This document shows positions 1-10,644 of a DNA stretch of 64,000 bases, one piece after another (the first letter of the stretch is position 1; each line of letters opens with the position of its first letter). The notes under the pieces were generated by a model. That model did no database searches. It was given only the letters and a program-made list of their open reading frames with translations, and was not told where the DNA came from. Both the position numbers and the translations under genes were made by a program. The DNA is from Burkholderia dolosa (GTDB lineage: Bacteria; Pseudomonadota; Gammaproteobacteria; Burkholderiales; Burkholderiaceae). The stretch is taken from positions 1 to 64,000 of the forward strand of contig NZ_CABVPR010000015.1 in assembly GCF_902499135.1 (NCBI RefSeq), in the 5' to 3' direction.

Positions 1-95
1 AGCCGCGCCGGGCGGCGTCGCGCGGCACGCGGGCAGGCGCCGCCGACGCGCATCGCGGGCGCCGATCGGGCGGTCTGGGGCGAGCGACTTCCGGG

Positions 96-101
96 TATAA
101 T
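96..101 (+). promoter_or_regulatory. candidate -10 element of the purL promoter
   Basis: A perfect TATAAT hexamer lies 61 bases before the purL start codon. No good -35 hexamer is visible at 16-18 bases upstream, so only the -10 is supported. The leader between it and the ATG shows no obvious riboswitch. Confidence 0.5.
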
Positions 102-162
102 TACGGCCTTCCTTTCGCCCCACGTCGCCACCTAGCGCGACTCATCGACGTCAGTCCAGCCC

Positions 163-3100
163 ATGGCTCACTTCTCGTGTTTTCCCGGCGCTTCGGCCCT
201 CTCCGATTTCCGTCAAACCCGTCTGCTCGACACGCTCAGGCAAATCGACGCCAACATCGTCGCGGTGCGCGGCCGGTATCTGCATTTCGTCAATTCGGCG
301 CAGCCGCTGTCGGCCGACGACAGCGCGCGCATCGACGCGCTGATGCACTACGGCGCGCCGTTCGAGCCGGCGGCGGAGAAGGGCGCGACCGAGACCTTCG
401 TCGTGCTACCGCGTTTCGGCACGGTGTCGCCGTGGGCGAGCAAGGCGACCGACATCGCGCAGCACTGCGGCCTCGCGCACGTGCGCCGCATCGAGCGCGG
501 GATCGAGTTCACGGTCACGCTGAAGTCGGGGCTGCTCGGCGGCAAGAAGGCGCTGTCCGACGATGCGCGCGCAGCGGTCGCGGCCGCGCTGCATGACCGG
601 ATGACCGAAAGCGTGGTCGCGGCGCGCGACGATGCGAAGCACCTGTTCGACGAACTGCCGGCCAAGCCGCTCACGACCGTCGACGTGCTCGGCGTCGGCC
701 GCGGCGCGCTCGAGCGCGCGAACGTCGAGCTCGGGCTGGCGCTCGCCGACGACGAGATCGACTACCTCGTCGACGCGTTCCGCAAGCTCGAACGCAATCC
801 GACCGACGTCGAGCTGATGATGTTCGCGCAGGCGAACAGCGAGCACTGCCGCCACAAGATCTTCAACGCGCAGTGGACGATCGACGGGCAAGCGCAGGAC
901 ATGTCGCTGTTCGCGATGATCCGCAACACGGAAAAGCTGAGCCCGCAAGGCACGATCGTCGCGTATTCGGACAACTCGTCGATCATGATGGGCGCCGAAG
1001 CCGAGCGCTGGTTCCCGCGCGGCGCGGGCGCGCCGGGCGAGCCGGGCGAGCGCTACGGCCGTCACGTCGAGCTCACGCACACGCTGATGAAGGTCGAGAC
1101 GCACAACCACCCGACGGCGATCTCGCCGTTCCCCGGTGCGGCGACCGGCGCGGGCGGCGAAATCCGCGACGAAGGCGCGACGGGCCGCGGTGCGCGTCCG
1201 AAGGCCGGCCTCACGGGCTTCACCGTGTCGAACCTCGATCTGCCCGGCGCACGCCAGCCGTGGGAAAACGCGCGCGACGCCGCGCAGCCGCTCGCCGAGC
1301 GCAATCCGAACGACGCGCACGGCCCGTACGGGCGCCCGGACCGGATCGCCTCGCCGCTGCAGATCATGATCGACGGCCCGCTCGGCGGCGCCGCGTTCAA
1401 CAACGAATTCGGCCGCCCGAACCTCGGCGGCTATTTCCGCGTGTACGAGCAGAACGTCGGCGGCACGGTGCGCGGCTATCACAAGCCGATCATGATCGCG
1501 GGCGGCCTCGGCAACATCGCGGATCAGCACACGCACAAGCACGACGTGCCGGCCGGCTCGCTGCTGATCCAGATCGGCGGCCCCGGCATGCGGATCGGCA
1601 TGGGCGGCGGCGCCGCGAGTTCGATGGCGACCGGCGCGAACACGGCCGAGCTCGACTTCGACTCCGTGCAGCGCGGCAACCCGGAGATCGAGCGGCGTGC
1701 GCAGGAAGTGATCAACAGCTGCTGGCAGCTCGGCGCGCAGAACCCGATCCTCAGCATTCACGACGTCGGCGCGGGCGGCCTGTCGAACGCGTTCCCCGAG
1801 ATCGTCGACGGCGCCGGCAAGGGCGCGCGCTTCGAGCTGCGCAAGGTCGCGCTCGAGGAATCGGGGCTGTCGCCGCGCGAAATCTGGTCGAACGAGGCGC
1901 AGGAGCGCTACGTGCTCGCGATCGCGCCGGCCGACCTGCCGCGCTTCGAGGCGATCTGCGCGCGCGAGCGCTGCCCGTTCTCGGTGGTCGGCGTCGCGAC
2001 CGACGAGCGGCAGCTGCAGCTCGTCGACGATCAGGCGACCGGCGCAGCCGAATACCCGGTCGACATGCCGATGGAAGTGCTGCTCGGCAAGCCGCCGCGC
2101 ATGCATCGCGACGTCGCGCGCGTGCGCACCGAGCGTGCGCCGGTCGACGTGACCGGCATCGCGCTGTCCGAAGTCGCGGTCGACGTGCTCAAGCATCCGA
2201 CGGTCGCGAGCAAGTCGTTCCTGATCACGATCGGCGACCGCTCGGTCGGCGGCACGTCGGTGCGCGACCAGATGGTCGGCCCGTGGCAGGTGCCGGTCGC
2301 CGACTGCGCGATCACCGCGCTCGACTACGCAGGCTTCCGCGGCGAGGCGATGACGATGGCCGAGCGCACGCCGCTCGCGGTGATCGATGCGCCCGCGTCG
2401 GGCCGCATGGCGGTCGGCGAGGCGATCACGAACATCGCGAGCGCGCCGATCGCGTCGCTCGACAAGCTGAAGCTGTCCGCGAACTGGATGGCCGCGTGCG
2501 GCACGCCGGGCGAGGACGCCGCGCTGTTCGACACGGTGAAGGCAATCGGCATGGAGCTGTGCCCGGCGCTCGGGATCGGCATCCCGGTCGGCAAGGACTC
2601 GCTGTCGATGAAGACGAAGTGGGACGAGCAGGGCGTCGCGAAGGAGGTGGTTGCACCGGTGTCGCTGATCATCTCTGCGTTCGCGCCGGTCGAAGACGTG
2701 CGCCGTCATCTGACGCCGCAGCTGCGCCGCGTCGCCGACGCGGGCGACAGCGTGCTGATCGCGATCGATCTCGGCCGCGGCAAGAACCGGATGGGCGGCA
2801 GCATCTTCGCGCAGGTCACGCAGCAGGTCGGCAACGACACGCCCGACGTCGACGATCCGGAAGACCTGAAGCGTTTCTTCGCCGCGATCCAGTCGCTGAA
2901 CGCGCAGGGCAAGCTGCTCGCGTATCACGACCGCTCGGACGGCGGCCTGTGGGCCACCGTCTGCGAAATGGCGTTCGCCGGCCACGCGGGCGTGTCGCTG
3001 AACGTCGACATGCTGACGCTCGACGCCGATCACGAATCCGATTACGGCGACGCGAAAGACTGGGCGAAGCAGACGAGCGGCCGCCGCGACGATCGCACGC

Positions 3101-4227
3101 TGCGCGCGCTGTTCTCCGAAGAGCTCGGCGCGGTCGTGCAGGTGCGCGCGGCCGAGCGCGACGCGGTGCTCGGCGCGCTGCGCGAGTTCGGGCTGTCCGC
3201 GTGCTCGCACGTGATCGGCACGGTCAACGACCGCGACGTGATCGAGGTGTACCGCGACGCAAAGAAGATCTTCGACGCGCCGCGCGCGGAGCTGCATCGC
3301 GCATGGAGCGAAGTGAGCTGGCGCATCGCGCGGCTGCGCGACAACCCCGCATGTGCGGACGCCGAATACGACGCGCTGCTCGACGCGGCCGATCCGGGCA
3401 TCTCGCCGGTGCTGAGCTTCGATCCGGCGGAAGACGTCGCCGCGCCGTTCATCGCGACGGGCGCACGGCCGCGCGTCGCGATCCTGCGCGAGCAGGGCGT
3501 GAACTCGCATCTGGAAACGGCTTACGCGTTCGACCGTGCGGGCTTCGACGCGCACGACGTGCACATGAGCGATCTGCTCGCGGGCCGCGCGACGCTCGCC
3601 GATTTCGCGGGCGCGGTCGCATGCGGCGGGTTCTCGTACGGCGACGTGCTCGGCGCCGGCGAAGGCTGGGCGAAGACGATCCGTTTCAACGCGAACCTGG
3701 CCGACATGTTCTCGGCGTTCTTCGCGCGCCCGGACACGTTCGCGCTCGGCATCTGCAACGGCTGCCAGATGCTGTCGAGCCTCGCATCGATGATCCCCGG
3801 CGCGCACGCGTGGCCGAAGTTCACGCGCAACAAGTCCGAGCAGTTCGAAGCGCGCTTCTCGTTCGTCGAAGTCGAGAAGTCGCCGTCGATCTTCTTCGCG
3901 GGAATGGAAGGCTCGCGGATTCCGGTCGCGGTCGCGCACGGCGAAGGTTATGCGGATTTCTCGCAGCAGGGCGACATCGACCGCGTGGCGGTCGCGATGC
4001 GCTATGTCGACCATCGCGGCGAGGCGACCGAGCGCTATCCGTTCAACCCGAACGGGTCGCCGGCCGGCATCACGTCGGTGACGACCGCCGACGGCCGCTT
4101 TACGGTGCTGATGCCGCACATGGAGCGCGTGCACCGCACGGTGACGATGAGCTGGCATCCGGAAGGCTGGGACGACGCGAGCCCGTGGATGCGTGTGTTC
4201 CGCAACGCGCGCCGCTGGATCGGCTGA
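163..4227 (+). CDS. purL: phosphoribosylformylglycinamidine synthase (FGAM synthase), large single-chain form
   Basis: Catalyses the ATP- and glutamine-dependent conversion of FGAR to FGAM, the fourth step of de novo purine synthesis, in the cytosol. At 1354 residues it is the fused form typical of proteobacteria. It has an N-terminal PurS-like region, a linker, two AIRS-type ATP-binding halves (THNHPTA motif near residue 313; GKDSLSMK near residue 810) and a C-terminal glutamine amidotransferase domain. The amidotransferase nucleophile is Cys1198 in GICNGCQ, with His1332 and Glu1334 in SWHPEG. The ATG at 163 follows a candidate -10 at 96-101. The downstream acetyltransferase begins 7 bases after the stop and is probably cotranscribed. 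Identification is secure. Confidence 0.98.
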   Translation: MAHFSCFPGASALSDFRQTRLLDTLRQIDANIVAVRGRYLHFVNSAQPLSADDSARIDALMHYGAPFEPAAEKGATETFVVLPRFGTVSPWASKATDIAQHCGLAHVRRIERGIEFTVTLKSGLLGGKKALSDDARAAVAAALHDRMTESVVAARDDAKHLFDELPAKPLTTVDVLGVGRGALERANVELGLALADDEIDYLVDAFRKLERNPTDVELMMFAQANSEHCRHKIFNAQWTIDGQAQDMSLFAMIRNTEKLSPQGTIVAYSDNSSIMMGAEAERWFPRGAGAPGEPGERYGRHVELTHTLMKVETHNHPTAISPFPGAATGAGGEIRDEGATGRGARPKAGLTGFTVSNLDLPGARQPWENARDAAQPLAERNPNDAHGPYGRPDRIASPLQIMIDGPLGGAAFNNEFGRPNLGGYFRVYEQNVGGTVRGYHKPIMIAGGLGNIADQHTHKHDVPAGSLLIQIGGPGMRIGMGGGAASSMATGANTAELDFDSVQRGNPEIERRAQEVINSCWQLGAQNPILSIHDVGAGGLSNAFPEIVDGAGKGARFELRKVALEESGLSPREIWSNEAQERYVLAIAPADLPRFEAICARERCPFSVVGVATDERQLQLVDDQATGAAEYPVDMPMEVLLGKPPRMHRDVARVRTERAPVDVTGIALSEVAVDVLKHPTVASKSFLITIGDRSVGGTSVRDQMVGPWQVPVADCAITALDYAGFRGEAMTMAERTPLAVIDAPASGRMAVGEAITNIASAPIASLDKLKLSANWMAACGTPGEDAALFDTVKAIGMELCPALGIGIPVGKDSLSMKTKWDEQGVAKEVVAPVSLIISAFAPVEDVRRHLTPQLRRVADAGDSVLIAIDLGRGKNRMGGSIFAQVTQQVGNDTPDVDDPEDLKRFFAAIQSLNAQGKLLAYHDRSDGGLWATVCEMAFAGHAGVSLNVDMLTLDADHESDYGDAKDWAKQTSGRRDDRTLRALFSEELGAVVQVRAAERDAVLGALREFGLSACSHVIGTVNDRDVIEVYRDAKKIFDAPRAELHRAWSEVSWRIARLRDNPACADAEYDALLDAADPGISPVLSFDPAEDVAAPFIATGARPRVAILREQGVNSHLETAYAFDRAGFDAHDVHMSDLLAGRATLADFAGAVACGGFSYGDVLGAGEGWAKTIRFNANLADMFSAFFARPDTFALGICNGCQMLSSLASMIPGAHAWPKFTRNKSEQFEARFSFVEVEKSPSIFFAGMEGSRIPVAVAHGEGYADFSQQGDIDRVAVAMRYVDHRGEATERYPFNPNGSPAGITSVTTADGRFTVLMPHMERVHRTVTMSWHPEGWDDASPWMRVFRNARRWIG

Positions 4228-4234
4228 TCGGCCG

Positions 4235-4786
4235 ATGTTCTTCGACCCGAACGCGCGCGTCGACGTCGTCACGCTGCGCGACGAACGCGAGACCGACGTC
4301 GAGGCGATCGGTCGCGTGATCGTCGCCGCGTTCGCCGGCGAGCCGCGCGGCGGGCAGCTCGAGCGGCAGATCGTCGCTGCGCTGCGCGCGGACCGCGCGC
4401 TCACCGTGTCGCTCGTCGCGGAGCGCGACGGGCAGGTGGTCGGCCACGTCGCGTTTTCGCCGGTCGCGATCGGCGCCGAAACGGCCGAGGCCGCGCAATG
4501 GTACGGCCTCGCGCCGCTCGCGGTGCTGCCGGACTGCCGGCGGCAGAGCATCGGCGCCGGGCTCGTACGCACCGGGCTCGACGCGCTGCGCCGGCTCGGC
4601 GCACGCGGTTGCGTCGTGCTCGGCGAGCCCGCGTACTACACGCGTTTCGGGTTCGCGCAGTTCGACGACATCGTGTTTCCGTCGGCACCGCGCGAGTATT
4701 TTCTGGCGCTGCCGTTCGACGAAGCGGCGCTGCGGCCGTCCGGCTCCGTGCGCTATCACGACGCGTTCCACCGCGATCACGCGTAG
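4235..4786 (+). CDS. GNAT-family N-acetyltransferase (YhbS-like)
   Basis: A 183-residue predicted acetyl-CoA-dependent acyltransferase of unknown substrate. The reading frame opens with an acidic strand and shows the GNAT acetyl-CoA signature around LAVLPDCRRQSIGAGLV (about residues 91-107). It ends with GEPAYYTRFGFAQF, a pattern seen in the YhbS-type branch (COG3153). I chose the ATG at 4235, 7 bases after the purL stop, over an in-frame upstream start that would overlap purL. Two terminators follow, so it closes the purL transcription unit. No link to purine synthesis is implied by its sequence. Confidence 0.85.
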   Translation: MFFDPNARVDVVTLRDERETDVEAIGRVIVAAFAGEPRGGQLERQIVAALRADRALTVSLVAERDGQVVGHVAFSPVAIGAETAEAAQWYGLAPLAVLPDCRRQSIGAGLVRTGLDALRRLGARGCVVLGEPAYYTRFGFAQFDDIVFPSAPREYFLALPFDEAALRPSGSVRYHDAFHRDHA

Positions 4787-4823
4787 CGATCCGCGTCGGA
4801 CATCCGCCGTCGCACGCCAGCCG

Positions 4824-4858
4824 AAGGCCGCTCGATCGTCGATCGGGCGGCCTTTTTT
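4824..4858 (+). terminator. intrinsic terminator of the purL-GNAT unit
   Basis: A 14-bp stem with one mismatch (4824-4837 with 4841-4854), a 3-base GTC loop, and a run of six T at 4853-4858. It is correctly placed 38 bases after the GNAT stop. Confidence 0.85.
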
Positions 4859-4874
4859 GTCGGCGGCACCGCGA

Positions 4875-4906
4875 TAAAAAAAGCCGCTCGCAGGGAGCGG
4901 CTTTCT
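4875..4906. terminator. bidirectional intrinsic terminator between GNAT and the parvulin gene
   Basis: A stem AAGCCGCTC/GAGCGGCTT is flanked by A7 on the left and a T-rich tail on the right. On the minus strand the hairpin is followed by seven T, making it a good terminator for the leftward parvulin gene ending at 4937. On the plus strand it backs up the terminator at 4824-4858. Confidence 0.8.
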
Positions 4907-4936
4907 TCGTGCAACGGCGTGTGCCGTGCGCGGGCG

Positions 4937-5719
4937 TTACTGGATCTTCGCCTGCTGGCGCAGCCCTTCCTCGAATGCCTGCAGTTTCTGCTGGACGATC
5001 TGCTGCGCGATCTGCGCCTTCACCTGGTCGAACGGCGGCGGCGCGATGTCGCGGATGTCGTCGACGCGGATGATGTGCCAGCCGAACTGCGTCTTCACCG
5101 GCTGATCGGTCATCTGGCCTTTCTGCAGCTTCTGCGCGGCGGCCGCGAATTCCGGCACGTACGCCTTCGGATCGGACCAGTCGAGGTCGCCGCCGTTCTT
5201 GCCCGAGCCCGGATCCTTCGAGTATTGCTTCGCGAGATCCTCGAACTTCGCGCCGGCCTTGATCTTCGCGATCAGCTCCTTCGCCTGCTGCTCGCTGTCG
5301 ACGAGGATGTGATGCAGGTGATATTCGCGATTGCCGCCCGCACCCTTGACGAGCTCGTCGTAGCGCGCCTTCACTTCGGCGTCGGTCGGCTGGTTCTTCT
5401 TCAGGAAGTTCTCGATCATCGCGCGCAGCACGACCGTCTGCTGCGCGACGGCGACCTGCGCCTTCACGTCCGGACGATTCGGGATGCCTTCGCGGATCGC
5501 TTCCTGCATCAGGATTTCGCGGTTCACCAGCTCCTGGCGCACGGCCTGCTGCAGTTGCGGGCTGTCGGTCTGCCCTTGCTGGACGAGCTGCGCGACCATC
5601 GCATCGGCGCGCGACTTCGGAATCGGCGTGCCGTTGACGACGGCGATGTTCTGGGCGAATGCCGGCGCCGCTGCGAACGCAGCCGCCGCGACCCACAGGC
5701 GGGGAGAGGTCAGGATCAT
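4937..5719 (-). CDS. periplasmic parvulin-type peptidyl-prolyl cis-trans isomerase
   Basis: A 260-residue PpiC/SurA-like foldase, expected to help fold outer-membrane and periplasmic proteins by isomerising prolyl bonds. A Sec signal peptide occupies about residues 1-22 (cleavage after AFA). An N-terminal helical chaperone-like region follows. The parvulin domain spans about residues 131-225 with HLHHILVD, GGDLDW and FGWHIIRVDD, all family hallmarks. The tail is glutamine-rich and helical. It is the last gene of a leftward run with yciB and bolA (18 bases between the bolA stop and this start) and is followed by a terminator at 4875-4906. It has one parvulin domain, unlike SurA with two. Confidence 0.93.
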   Translation of the reverse strand: MILTSPRLWVAAAAFAAAPAFAQNIAVVNGTPIPKSRADAMVAQLVQQGQTDSPQLQQAVRQELVNREILMQEAIREGIPNRPDVKAQVAVAQQTVVLRAMIENFLKKNQPTDAEVKARYDELVKGAGGNREYHLHHILVDSEQQAKELIAKIKAGAKFEDLAKQYSKDPGSGKNGGDLDWSDPKAYVPEFAAAAQKLQKGQMTDQPVKTQFGWHIIRVDDIRDIAPPPFDQVKAQIAQQIVQQKLQAFEEGLRQQAKIQ

Positions 5720-5737
5720 CGGGAATTCCTAATGAGA

Positions 5738-6046
5738 CTAGATTGAAGATTCGTTGAATTCTTCGGGCGTGTAAGCCACGATCGCGAGCGCGTGAATGCC
5801 GCGCTGCATCGCATCGGCGAGCGCATCATACACCAGCCGATGCCGCGCGACGCGCGGCTTGCCCGCGAACGCAGCCGACACGATCGTGACCGTGTAGTGG
5901 CCGCCCGCGGCTGCGCCGGCGTGACCGGCATGCTGCGCGCTGTCGTCGCGCACCGTGAGCGACTGCGGCGCGAGCGCGGCGGTCAGGCGCGTCTCGATCA
6001 GCGCGATGCGTTTGTCGGGCGATGCGTGCAGAAAGGCGTCCGTCAT
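5738..6046 (-). CDS. BolA-family protein
   Basis: A 102-residue small protein of the BolA/IbaG fold. In other bacteria such proteins partner with monothiol glutaredoxins in Fe-S handling and affect morphology under stress. The core is visible as a first helix with IETRLTAAL, a glycine/alanine-rich turn, GGHYTVTIVS, and the conserved RHRLVYDAL segment with the invariant His near residue 68. The start lies 1 base after the yciB stop, so the two are translationally coupled. An alanine/glycine-rich insertion (AGHAGAAAGG) lies before the main strand. Confidence 0.92.
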   Translation of the reverse strand: MTDAFLHASPDKRIALIETRLTAALAPQSLTVRDDSAQHAGHAGAAAGGHYTVTIVSAAFAGKPRVARHRLVYDALADAMQRGIHALAIVAYTPEEFNESSI

Positions 6047-6047
6047 G

Positions 6048-6578
6048 TCATTCGTCCTTCATGTACTTCGTGAGCCACAGGCTCTGCAGGATGATGAACA
6101 CGACCATCGCGCCCGTCGTGCCGAACAGCTTGAAGTTCACCCACTGCGATTCGGTGAAGTTGTGCACCACGTACAGGTTCGCGATGCCGAGCACCGCGAA
6201 GAACAGCGCCCACGCGACGTTCAGCTTGTCCCACACGGGATGCGGCAGCGTGAGCTGCTTGCCCATCATCTTCTCGATCAGATTCTTGCCGAACGCGTAG
6301 CGCGCGGCGAGCAGGCCGATCGCAAACAGCCAGTACAGCACGGTCGGTTTCCATTGAATGAATTTCTCGTCATGCAGCACGAGGGTAGCGCCGCCGAAGA
6401 CCACGATCACGCCGAGGCTGACCCACAGCATCGTGTCGACCTTCCGGTGCCGGAAGGCGACCCATGCGACCTGGGCGAGCGTCGCGGCGATCGCGACAGC
6501 GGTGGCGGTGAAGATGCCCCAGACCTTGAAGGCGGCGAAAAACAGGATGATCGGAAACAGATCGAACAGGAATTTCAT
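6048..6578 (-). CDS. yciB: inner-membrane septation protein A (YciB/IspZ family)
   Basis: A 176-residue polytopic inner-membrane protein. The family is needed for normal cell division and envelope synthesis in enterics and Shigella. About five hydrophobic segments are seen (for example [46 protein letters not shown]). The opening [10 protein letters not shown] and the KWKP-like loop ([11 protein letters not shown]) are characteristic. It overlaps nothing but sits 1 base from bolA. A strong inverted repeat (6594-6621) lies just upstream in its leader, and no strong Shine-Dalgarno sequence is evident. Confidence 0.93.
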   Translation of the reverse strand: MKFLFDLFPIILFFAAFKVWGIFTATAVAIAATLAQVAWVAFRHRKVDTMLWVSLGVIVVFGGATLVLHDEKFIQWKPTVLYWLFAIGLLAARYAFGKNLIEKMMGKQLTLPHPVWDKLNVAWALFFAVLGIANLYVVHNFTESQWVNFKLFGTTGAMVVFIILQSLWLTKYMKDE

Positions 6579-6593
6579 GGCGCTCGCAGCTGC

Positions 6594-6621
6594 GTGAAAG
6601 GCCGCGCATGCGGCCTTTCAC
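6594..6621. repeat. perfect 12-bp inverted repeat in the msrB-yciB gap
   Basis: The arms GTGAAAGGCCGC and GCGGCCTTTCAC pair perfectly around a 4-base GCAT loop. The repeat lies 15 bases upstream of the yciB start. No T-run follows on either strand, so it is not a classical intrinsic terminator. It may stabilise the 3' end of msrB mRNA or mask the yciB ribosome-binding region. Confidence 0.6.
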
Positions 6622-6717
6622 CGTTGTAGGAACCCGCCGGGGCGCCGCCGTCGCGGATCGGCGCGGCGCAAGAACGCCGCCCGGTGAGGGTCGCCCCGCC
6701 GATCCGCCCGGCGCCGC

Positions 6718-7149
6718 TCATTCGTTCTCGGGTCGGGACTCGAAGTTTAACGCAGCCGAATTGATGCAGTACCGCAGGCCGGTCTTGTCGCGCGGGCCGT
6801 CCTCGAACACGTGGCCGAGATGCGCGCCGCAGTGGTTGCAGCGCACCTCGACCCGCACCATCCCGTGCGAGTAGTCGATCTTCTCGTCGATCACCTCGCC
6901 GTTCAGCGGCTTGAAGTAGCTGGGCCAGCCGCAGCCCGAATGGAACTTCGCGCCCGATTCGAACAGCGGCGTGTCGCAGACGACGCACTTGTAGATGCCC
7001 GGATCTTCGGTGTCGGTGTATTCGCCGGTGAACGCACGCTCGGTCGCCGCATGCTGCGTGACCTCGTATTGCAGCGGCGTGAGGCGACGGCGCAGCTCGG
7101 CGTCGTCCTTCCGGTACGGGTAGGTCTTGTCGTCGGAATCGTGTGCCAT
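6718..7149 (-). CDS. msrB: peptide-methionine (R)-S-oxide reductase
   Basis: Reduces methionine-R-sulfoxide in proteins using thioredoxin, repairing oxidative damage in the cytosol. The 143-residue protein carries both zinc-binding CxxC pairs (CVVC and CNHC) and the GCGWPSY active-site loop. The catalytic cysteine is in RYCINSAAL near the C terminus. The ATG at 7149 is chosen because AGGAGA precedes it at good spacing; a longer frame reaches back into the selO gap. It lies 38 bases downstream of selO on the same strand, so cotranscription is likely. Confidence 0.95.
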   Translation of the reverse strand: MAHDSDDKTYPYRKDDAELRRRLTPLQYEVTQHAATERAFTGEYTDTEDPGIYKCVVCDTPLFESGAKFHSGCGWPSYFKPLNGEVIDEKIDYSHGMVRVEVRCNHCGAHLGHVFEDGPRDKTGLRYCINSAALNFESRPENE

Positions 7150-7187
7150 GTGAGGGTTCTCCTGATCGGTCGGTCGAGTCGCGCGGG

Positions 7188-8756
7188 TCACGACGAGCAG
7201 CTCACTGCGAGCGAGCCGGCCCAGTCGGGCGGCAATGCCGCATACGCTTCATGCTCCGGTTGTTCGTCGAACGGCCGGCGCAGCACCTGCGCGAGCCGTT
7301 CGACTTCCGAAAAATCCTTCTCCTTCGCGCGCCGGATCGCAACTTCGGCCAGATGGTTGCGCAGCACGTATTTCGGGTTCACGCGGTTCATCGCGGCGGC
7401 GCGCGCGGCGTCGTCGCGCGTTTCCTCGGACAGCCGCGCGCGATAGAGGTTCGCCCACGCGTCGAACGCGTCGCGGTCGATGAACAGATCGCGCACCGGC
7501 GCGTCGCGGCTCGCGTCGTGCTTCGACAGCTGCGCGAGCCGCCGAAACGTCAGCGTGAAATCCGCGCGGCTCGCGTGCATCGTTTCGAGCAGCTGGTTCG
7601 CGAGCTCTGCGTCGTGCTCGCGTTCGAGCTCGAGGCCGAGCTTCGCGCGCATCGCGCGCTCGAGCGCGGGGCCGAAGCGTTCCGGAAACTTCGCGAGCAC
7701 GGCCTGTGCGTCGTCGACCGCGCGCTCGGCGCGCGCATCGTCGTCCGCGATGCCGTGCTGCAGCCCGATCAGCGGCAGCAGCGCCTGCGCGAGGCAGTAG
7801 CAGTTCCAGTGCGCGATGCGCGGCTGCATCCGGTACGCATAGCGGCCGCTCGTGTCGGAGTGGTTGCAGATGTGGTTCGCGTCGAACGCGTCGACGAAGC
7901 CGAACGGTCCGTAGTCGAGCGTCACGCCGAGGATCGACATGTTGTCGGTGTTCATCACGCCGTGGCAGAAGCCGACCGCCTGCCATTGCGCAACGAGATC
8001 GGCGGTGCGCAGCGTCACGGCTTCGAGCAGCGCGAGGTACGGATCGTCGGCATCGCGGCAGGCCGGATAGAAGCGGTCGATCACGTGATCGGCGAGCGCG
8101 CGAAGCAGGTCCGGCCGATCGTTCGAGAAGAAGTGCTCGAAGTGGCCGAAGCGCACGAAGCTCTCCGACACGCGCGTGACGACGGCCGCCGTCTCGATCT
8201 CCTCGCGCACCACCGGGTGGTCGGAGCCGACGACCGTCAGCGCGCGCGTGGTCGGGATGCCGAGATGATGCATCGCCTCGGAGCACAGGAATTCGCGGAT
8301 CGACGAGCGCAGCACCGCGCGGCCGTCGCCCATTCGCGAATACGGCGTGCGGCCGCTGCCTTTCAGCTGCAGCTCGTAGCGGCGGCCGTCGGTGCCGGCG
8401 AGCTCGCCGATCGTCAGCGCGCGGCCGTCGCCGAGCTGGCCGGCCCATACGCCGAACTGGTGGCCCGAGTAGACCGATGCGTACGGCATCGCGTCGGCCG
8501 GCCAGTCGCGCGTCGGGTTGCCGGCGAACAGCTCGGCGAACGCGGGCTGCGCGGCGATCGATTCCGGCAGCCCGAGCAGCCGCGCGACGTCGTCGGAAAA
8601 GCCGACGACGTAAGGTGCGGGCAGCGGTGCGGCCGGCAGACGCGTTTGAAACGCGGGGCCCAGCGTGACGAATGCGCGTTCGGCGGGGGCGGCGAGCGTC
8701 GCGGCGAGGTCGGGGAGGGTGTCAGCCGCATCGGCTGCGCTTCGGGAAAACGACAT
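7188..8756 (-). CDS. selO: protein adenylyltransferase SelO (YdiU/UPF0061)
   Basis: A 522-residue pseudokinase that transfers AMP, not phosphate, onto protein Ser/Thr/Tyr; in E. coli it acts on redox proteins. The kinase-like fold is shown by [17 protein letters not shown], the [14 protein letters not shown] loop, [13 protein letters not shown] (metal and catalytic Asn/Asp) and [13 protein letters not shown]. This bacterial version ends in ...GSLAVSCSS and has Cys near its C terminus (SCSS), the position matching the Sec/Cys redox site of the family. The ATG at 8756 starts MSFSRSA; upstream in-frame codons overlap the divergent ligase promoter region. It is the first gene of the leftward selO-msrB-yciB-bolA-parvulin run. 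Confidence 0.95.
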   Translation of the reverse strand: MSFSRSAADAADTLPDLAATLAAPAERAFVTLGPAFQTRLPAAPLPAPYVVGFSDDVARLLGLPESIAAQPAFAELFAGNPTRDWPADAMPYASVYSGHQFGVWAGQLGDGRALTIGELAGTDGRRYELQLKGSGRTPYSRMGDGRAVLRSSIREFLCSEAMHHLGIPTTRALTVVGSDHPVVREEIETAAVVTRVSESFVRFGHFEHFFSNDRPDLLRALADHVIDRFYPACRDADDPYLALLEAVTLRTADLVAQWQAVGFCHGVMNTDNMSILGVTLDYGPFGFVDAFDANHICNHSDTSGRYAYRMQPRIAHWNCYCLAQALLPLIGLQHGIADDDARAERAVDDAQAVLAKFPERFGPALERAMRAKLGLELEREHDAELANQLLETMHASRADFTLTFRRLAQLSKHDASRDAPVRDLFIDRDAFDAWANLYRARLSEETRDDAARAAAMNRVNPKYVLRNHLAEVAIRRAKEKDFSEVERLAQVLRRPFDEQPEHEAYAALPPDWAGSLAVSCSS

Positions 8757-8901
8757 GTTGAGCGCCTTTGGGTAAGTCGATATTGTAAGGCGGCGCCGCG
8801 CCGCCCGCATGGCGGCCGCGCGCCGCGCGACGCCAGTGCGGGCCGCTGACGGGCGCGTGCCGGCGAGTCGCCGCTTCGCGTCCTTCAGGGAGAACGAGAC
8901 G

Positions 8902-10545
8902 ATGGGTAAACCGTTGCTGGGCCAGATGATGGACATGCCGCTGCTCGTGTCGTCGCTGATCGCGCATGCCGCGCGATATGCCGGCGACACGGAGATCGTG
9001 TCGAAGCGCGTGGAAGGCGACGTGCATCGCTACACGTACCGCGATTGCGAACGGCGCGCGAAGCAGCTTGCGCAGGCGCTTGCGCGGCTCGGCGTCGAGA
9101 CGGGCGAGCGCGTCGGCACGCTCGCATGGAACGGCTATCGGCACCTCGAGGCGTATTACGGGATCGGCGGCATGGGCGCCGTGTGCCACACGATCAATCC
9201 GCGCCTCTTTCCCGAGCAGATCGCATACATCGTCAATCACGCGGAAGACCGCTACGTCTTCTTCGACATCAATTTCGCGCCGCTGGTCGACGCGATCGCG
9301 CCGCAGTGCCCGCACGTGCAGGGCTGGATCGCGATGACGGACGCCGCGCACGTGCCGGCGGCCGCAACGCCGCTGCTCTGCTACGAAACGCTCGTCGAAG
9401 CGGAGGACGGCGACTACGACTGGCCGCGCCTCGACGAACGGCAGGCGTCGGGGCTCTGCTACACGTCGGGCACGACCGGCAACCCGAAAGGCGTGCTGTA
9501 TTCGCATCGATCGACGGTGCTGCACGCGTACGGCGCCGCGCTGCCCGACGCGATGAACCTGTCCGCGCTCGATGCGGTGCTGCCGGTCGTGCCGATGTTC
9601 CACGTGAACGCGTGGGGGCTGCCGTACGCGGTGCCGCTCACCGGCGGCAAGCTCGTGCTGCCCGGCAAGGATCTCGACGGCAAGTCGCTGTACGAGCTGA
9701 TGGAGGCCGAGCGCGTGACGTTTTCGGCCGGCGTGCCGACCGTGTGGCTCGGCCTGCTCAACTACATGCGCGATGCGGGCGTGCGCTTCTCGACGCTGAA
9801 CCGTACGGTGATCGGCGGCTCCGCGTGCCCGCCGGCGATGCTGCGCACGTTCGAGGACGAATACGGCGTGCGCGTGATCCATGCATGGGGAATGACCGAG
9901 CTGTCGCCGCTCGGCACGCTCGCGAAGCTGAACTGGGCGCAGTCGCAGCGGCCGCTCGACGCGCAGCGCCGGCTGCTGGAGAAGCAGGGACGCGTGATCT
10001 GCGGCGTCGACATGCGGATCGTCGGCGACGACGGCCGCGAGCTGCCGTGGGACGGCGTCGCGTTCGGCGAACTGCAGGTGCGCGGCCCATGGGTGATCGA
10101 CCACTATTTCGGTAGCGACGAATCGCCGCTCTCGGACGGCTGGTTCCCGACCGGCGACGTCGCGACGATCGATCCGGACGGCTTCCTGCAGATCACCGAT
10201 CGCAGCAAGGACGTGATCAAGTCGGGCGGCGAGTGGATCAGCTCGATCGACGTCGAGAACGTCGCGATCGCGCATCCGGGCGTCGCCGAGGCCGCGTGCA
10301 TCGCGTGCGCCCATCCGAAATGGACCGAGCGGCCGCTGCTCGTCGTCGTGCCGCGCGACGGCGCGAACCTGACGCGCGACGCGCTGCTCGCGTTCTACGA
10401 AGGGAAGGTCGCGAAGTGGTGGATTCCGGACGACGTCGTGTTCGTCGAATCGCTGCCGCACACCGCGACCGGCAAGCTGCAGAAACTGAAGCTGCGCGAG
10501 ATGTTCCGCGACTACGTGCTGCCGACGGCGGTCTGCGCGTCGTAA
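8902..10545 (+). CDS. acyl-CoA synthetase (AMP-forming, medium/long-chain fatty acid type)
   Basis: A 547-residue member of the ANL superfamily that activates fatty acids to acyl-CoA through an acyl-adenylate. The AMP-binding P-loop [12 protein letters not shown] lies near residues 188-199. [12 protein letters not shown] and the hinge [17 protein letters not shown] mark the C-terminal swivel domain, and the catalytic lysine is in [11 protein letters not shown]. The ATG at 8902 has AGGGAGAA upstream; a longer frame without a ribosome site is rejected. It opens a rightward beta-oxidation cluster and is divergent from selO. Chain-length preference cannot be read from sequence. Confidence 0.93.
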   Translation: MGKPLLGQMMDMPLLVSSLIAHAARYAGDTEIVSKRVEGDVHRYTYRDCERRAKQLAQALARLGVETGERVGTLAWNGYRHLEAYYGIGGMGAVCHTINPRLFPEQIAYIVNHAEDRYVFFDINFAPLVDAIAPQCPHVQGWIAMTDAAHVPAAATPLLCYETLVEAEDGDYDWPRLDERQASGLCYTSGTTGNPKGVLYSHRSTVLHAYGAALPDAMNLSALDAVLPVVPMFHVNAWGLPYAVPLTGGKLVLPGKDLDGKSLYELMEAERVTFSAGVPTVWLGLLNYMRDAGVRFSTLNRTVIGGSACPPAMLRTFEDEYGVRVIHAWGMTELSPLGTLAKLNWAQSQRPLDAQRRLLEKQGRVICGVDMRIVGDDGRELPWDGVAFGELQVRGPWVIDHYFGSDESPLSDGWFPTGDVATIDPDGFLQITDRSKDVIKSGGEWISSIDVENVAIAHPGVAEAACIACAHPKWTERPLLVVVPRDGANLTRDALLAFYEGKVAKWWIPDDVVFVESLPHTATGKLQKLKLREMFRDYVLPTAVCAS

Positions 10546-10632
10546 TCCGTTCGCGCGAGCCGCCGCGGCCTGCATCGCGGCCGCCGATGCGCGTGCCGGT
10601 CCGCTTGCCGGACCGGCATGCAAATTCAAATT

Positions 10633-10644
10633 GAACGACCGTTC
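10633..10644. promoter_or_regulatory. candidate TetR-type operator ahead of the fadB-like gene
   Basis: GAACG-AC-CGTTC is a perfect 5-bp inverted repeat with a 2-base spacer, in an AT-richer stretch 103 bases before the fadB-like start. Palindromes of this shape are typical of TetR-family repressors of fatty-acid or acyl-CoA genes. The assignment to a regulator is inference. No TetR gene is present in this window. Confidence 0.45.

Noticed and set aside
406-4572. Very long minus-strand open frame opposite purL
   Set aside because: It is the antisense shadow of purL in GC-rich DNA; composition is Arg/His/Asp-rich with no domain, and it crosses two real genes.
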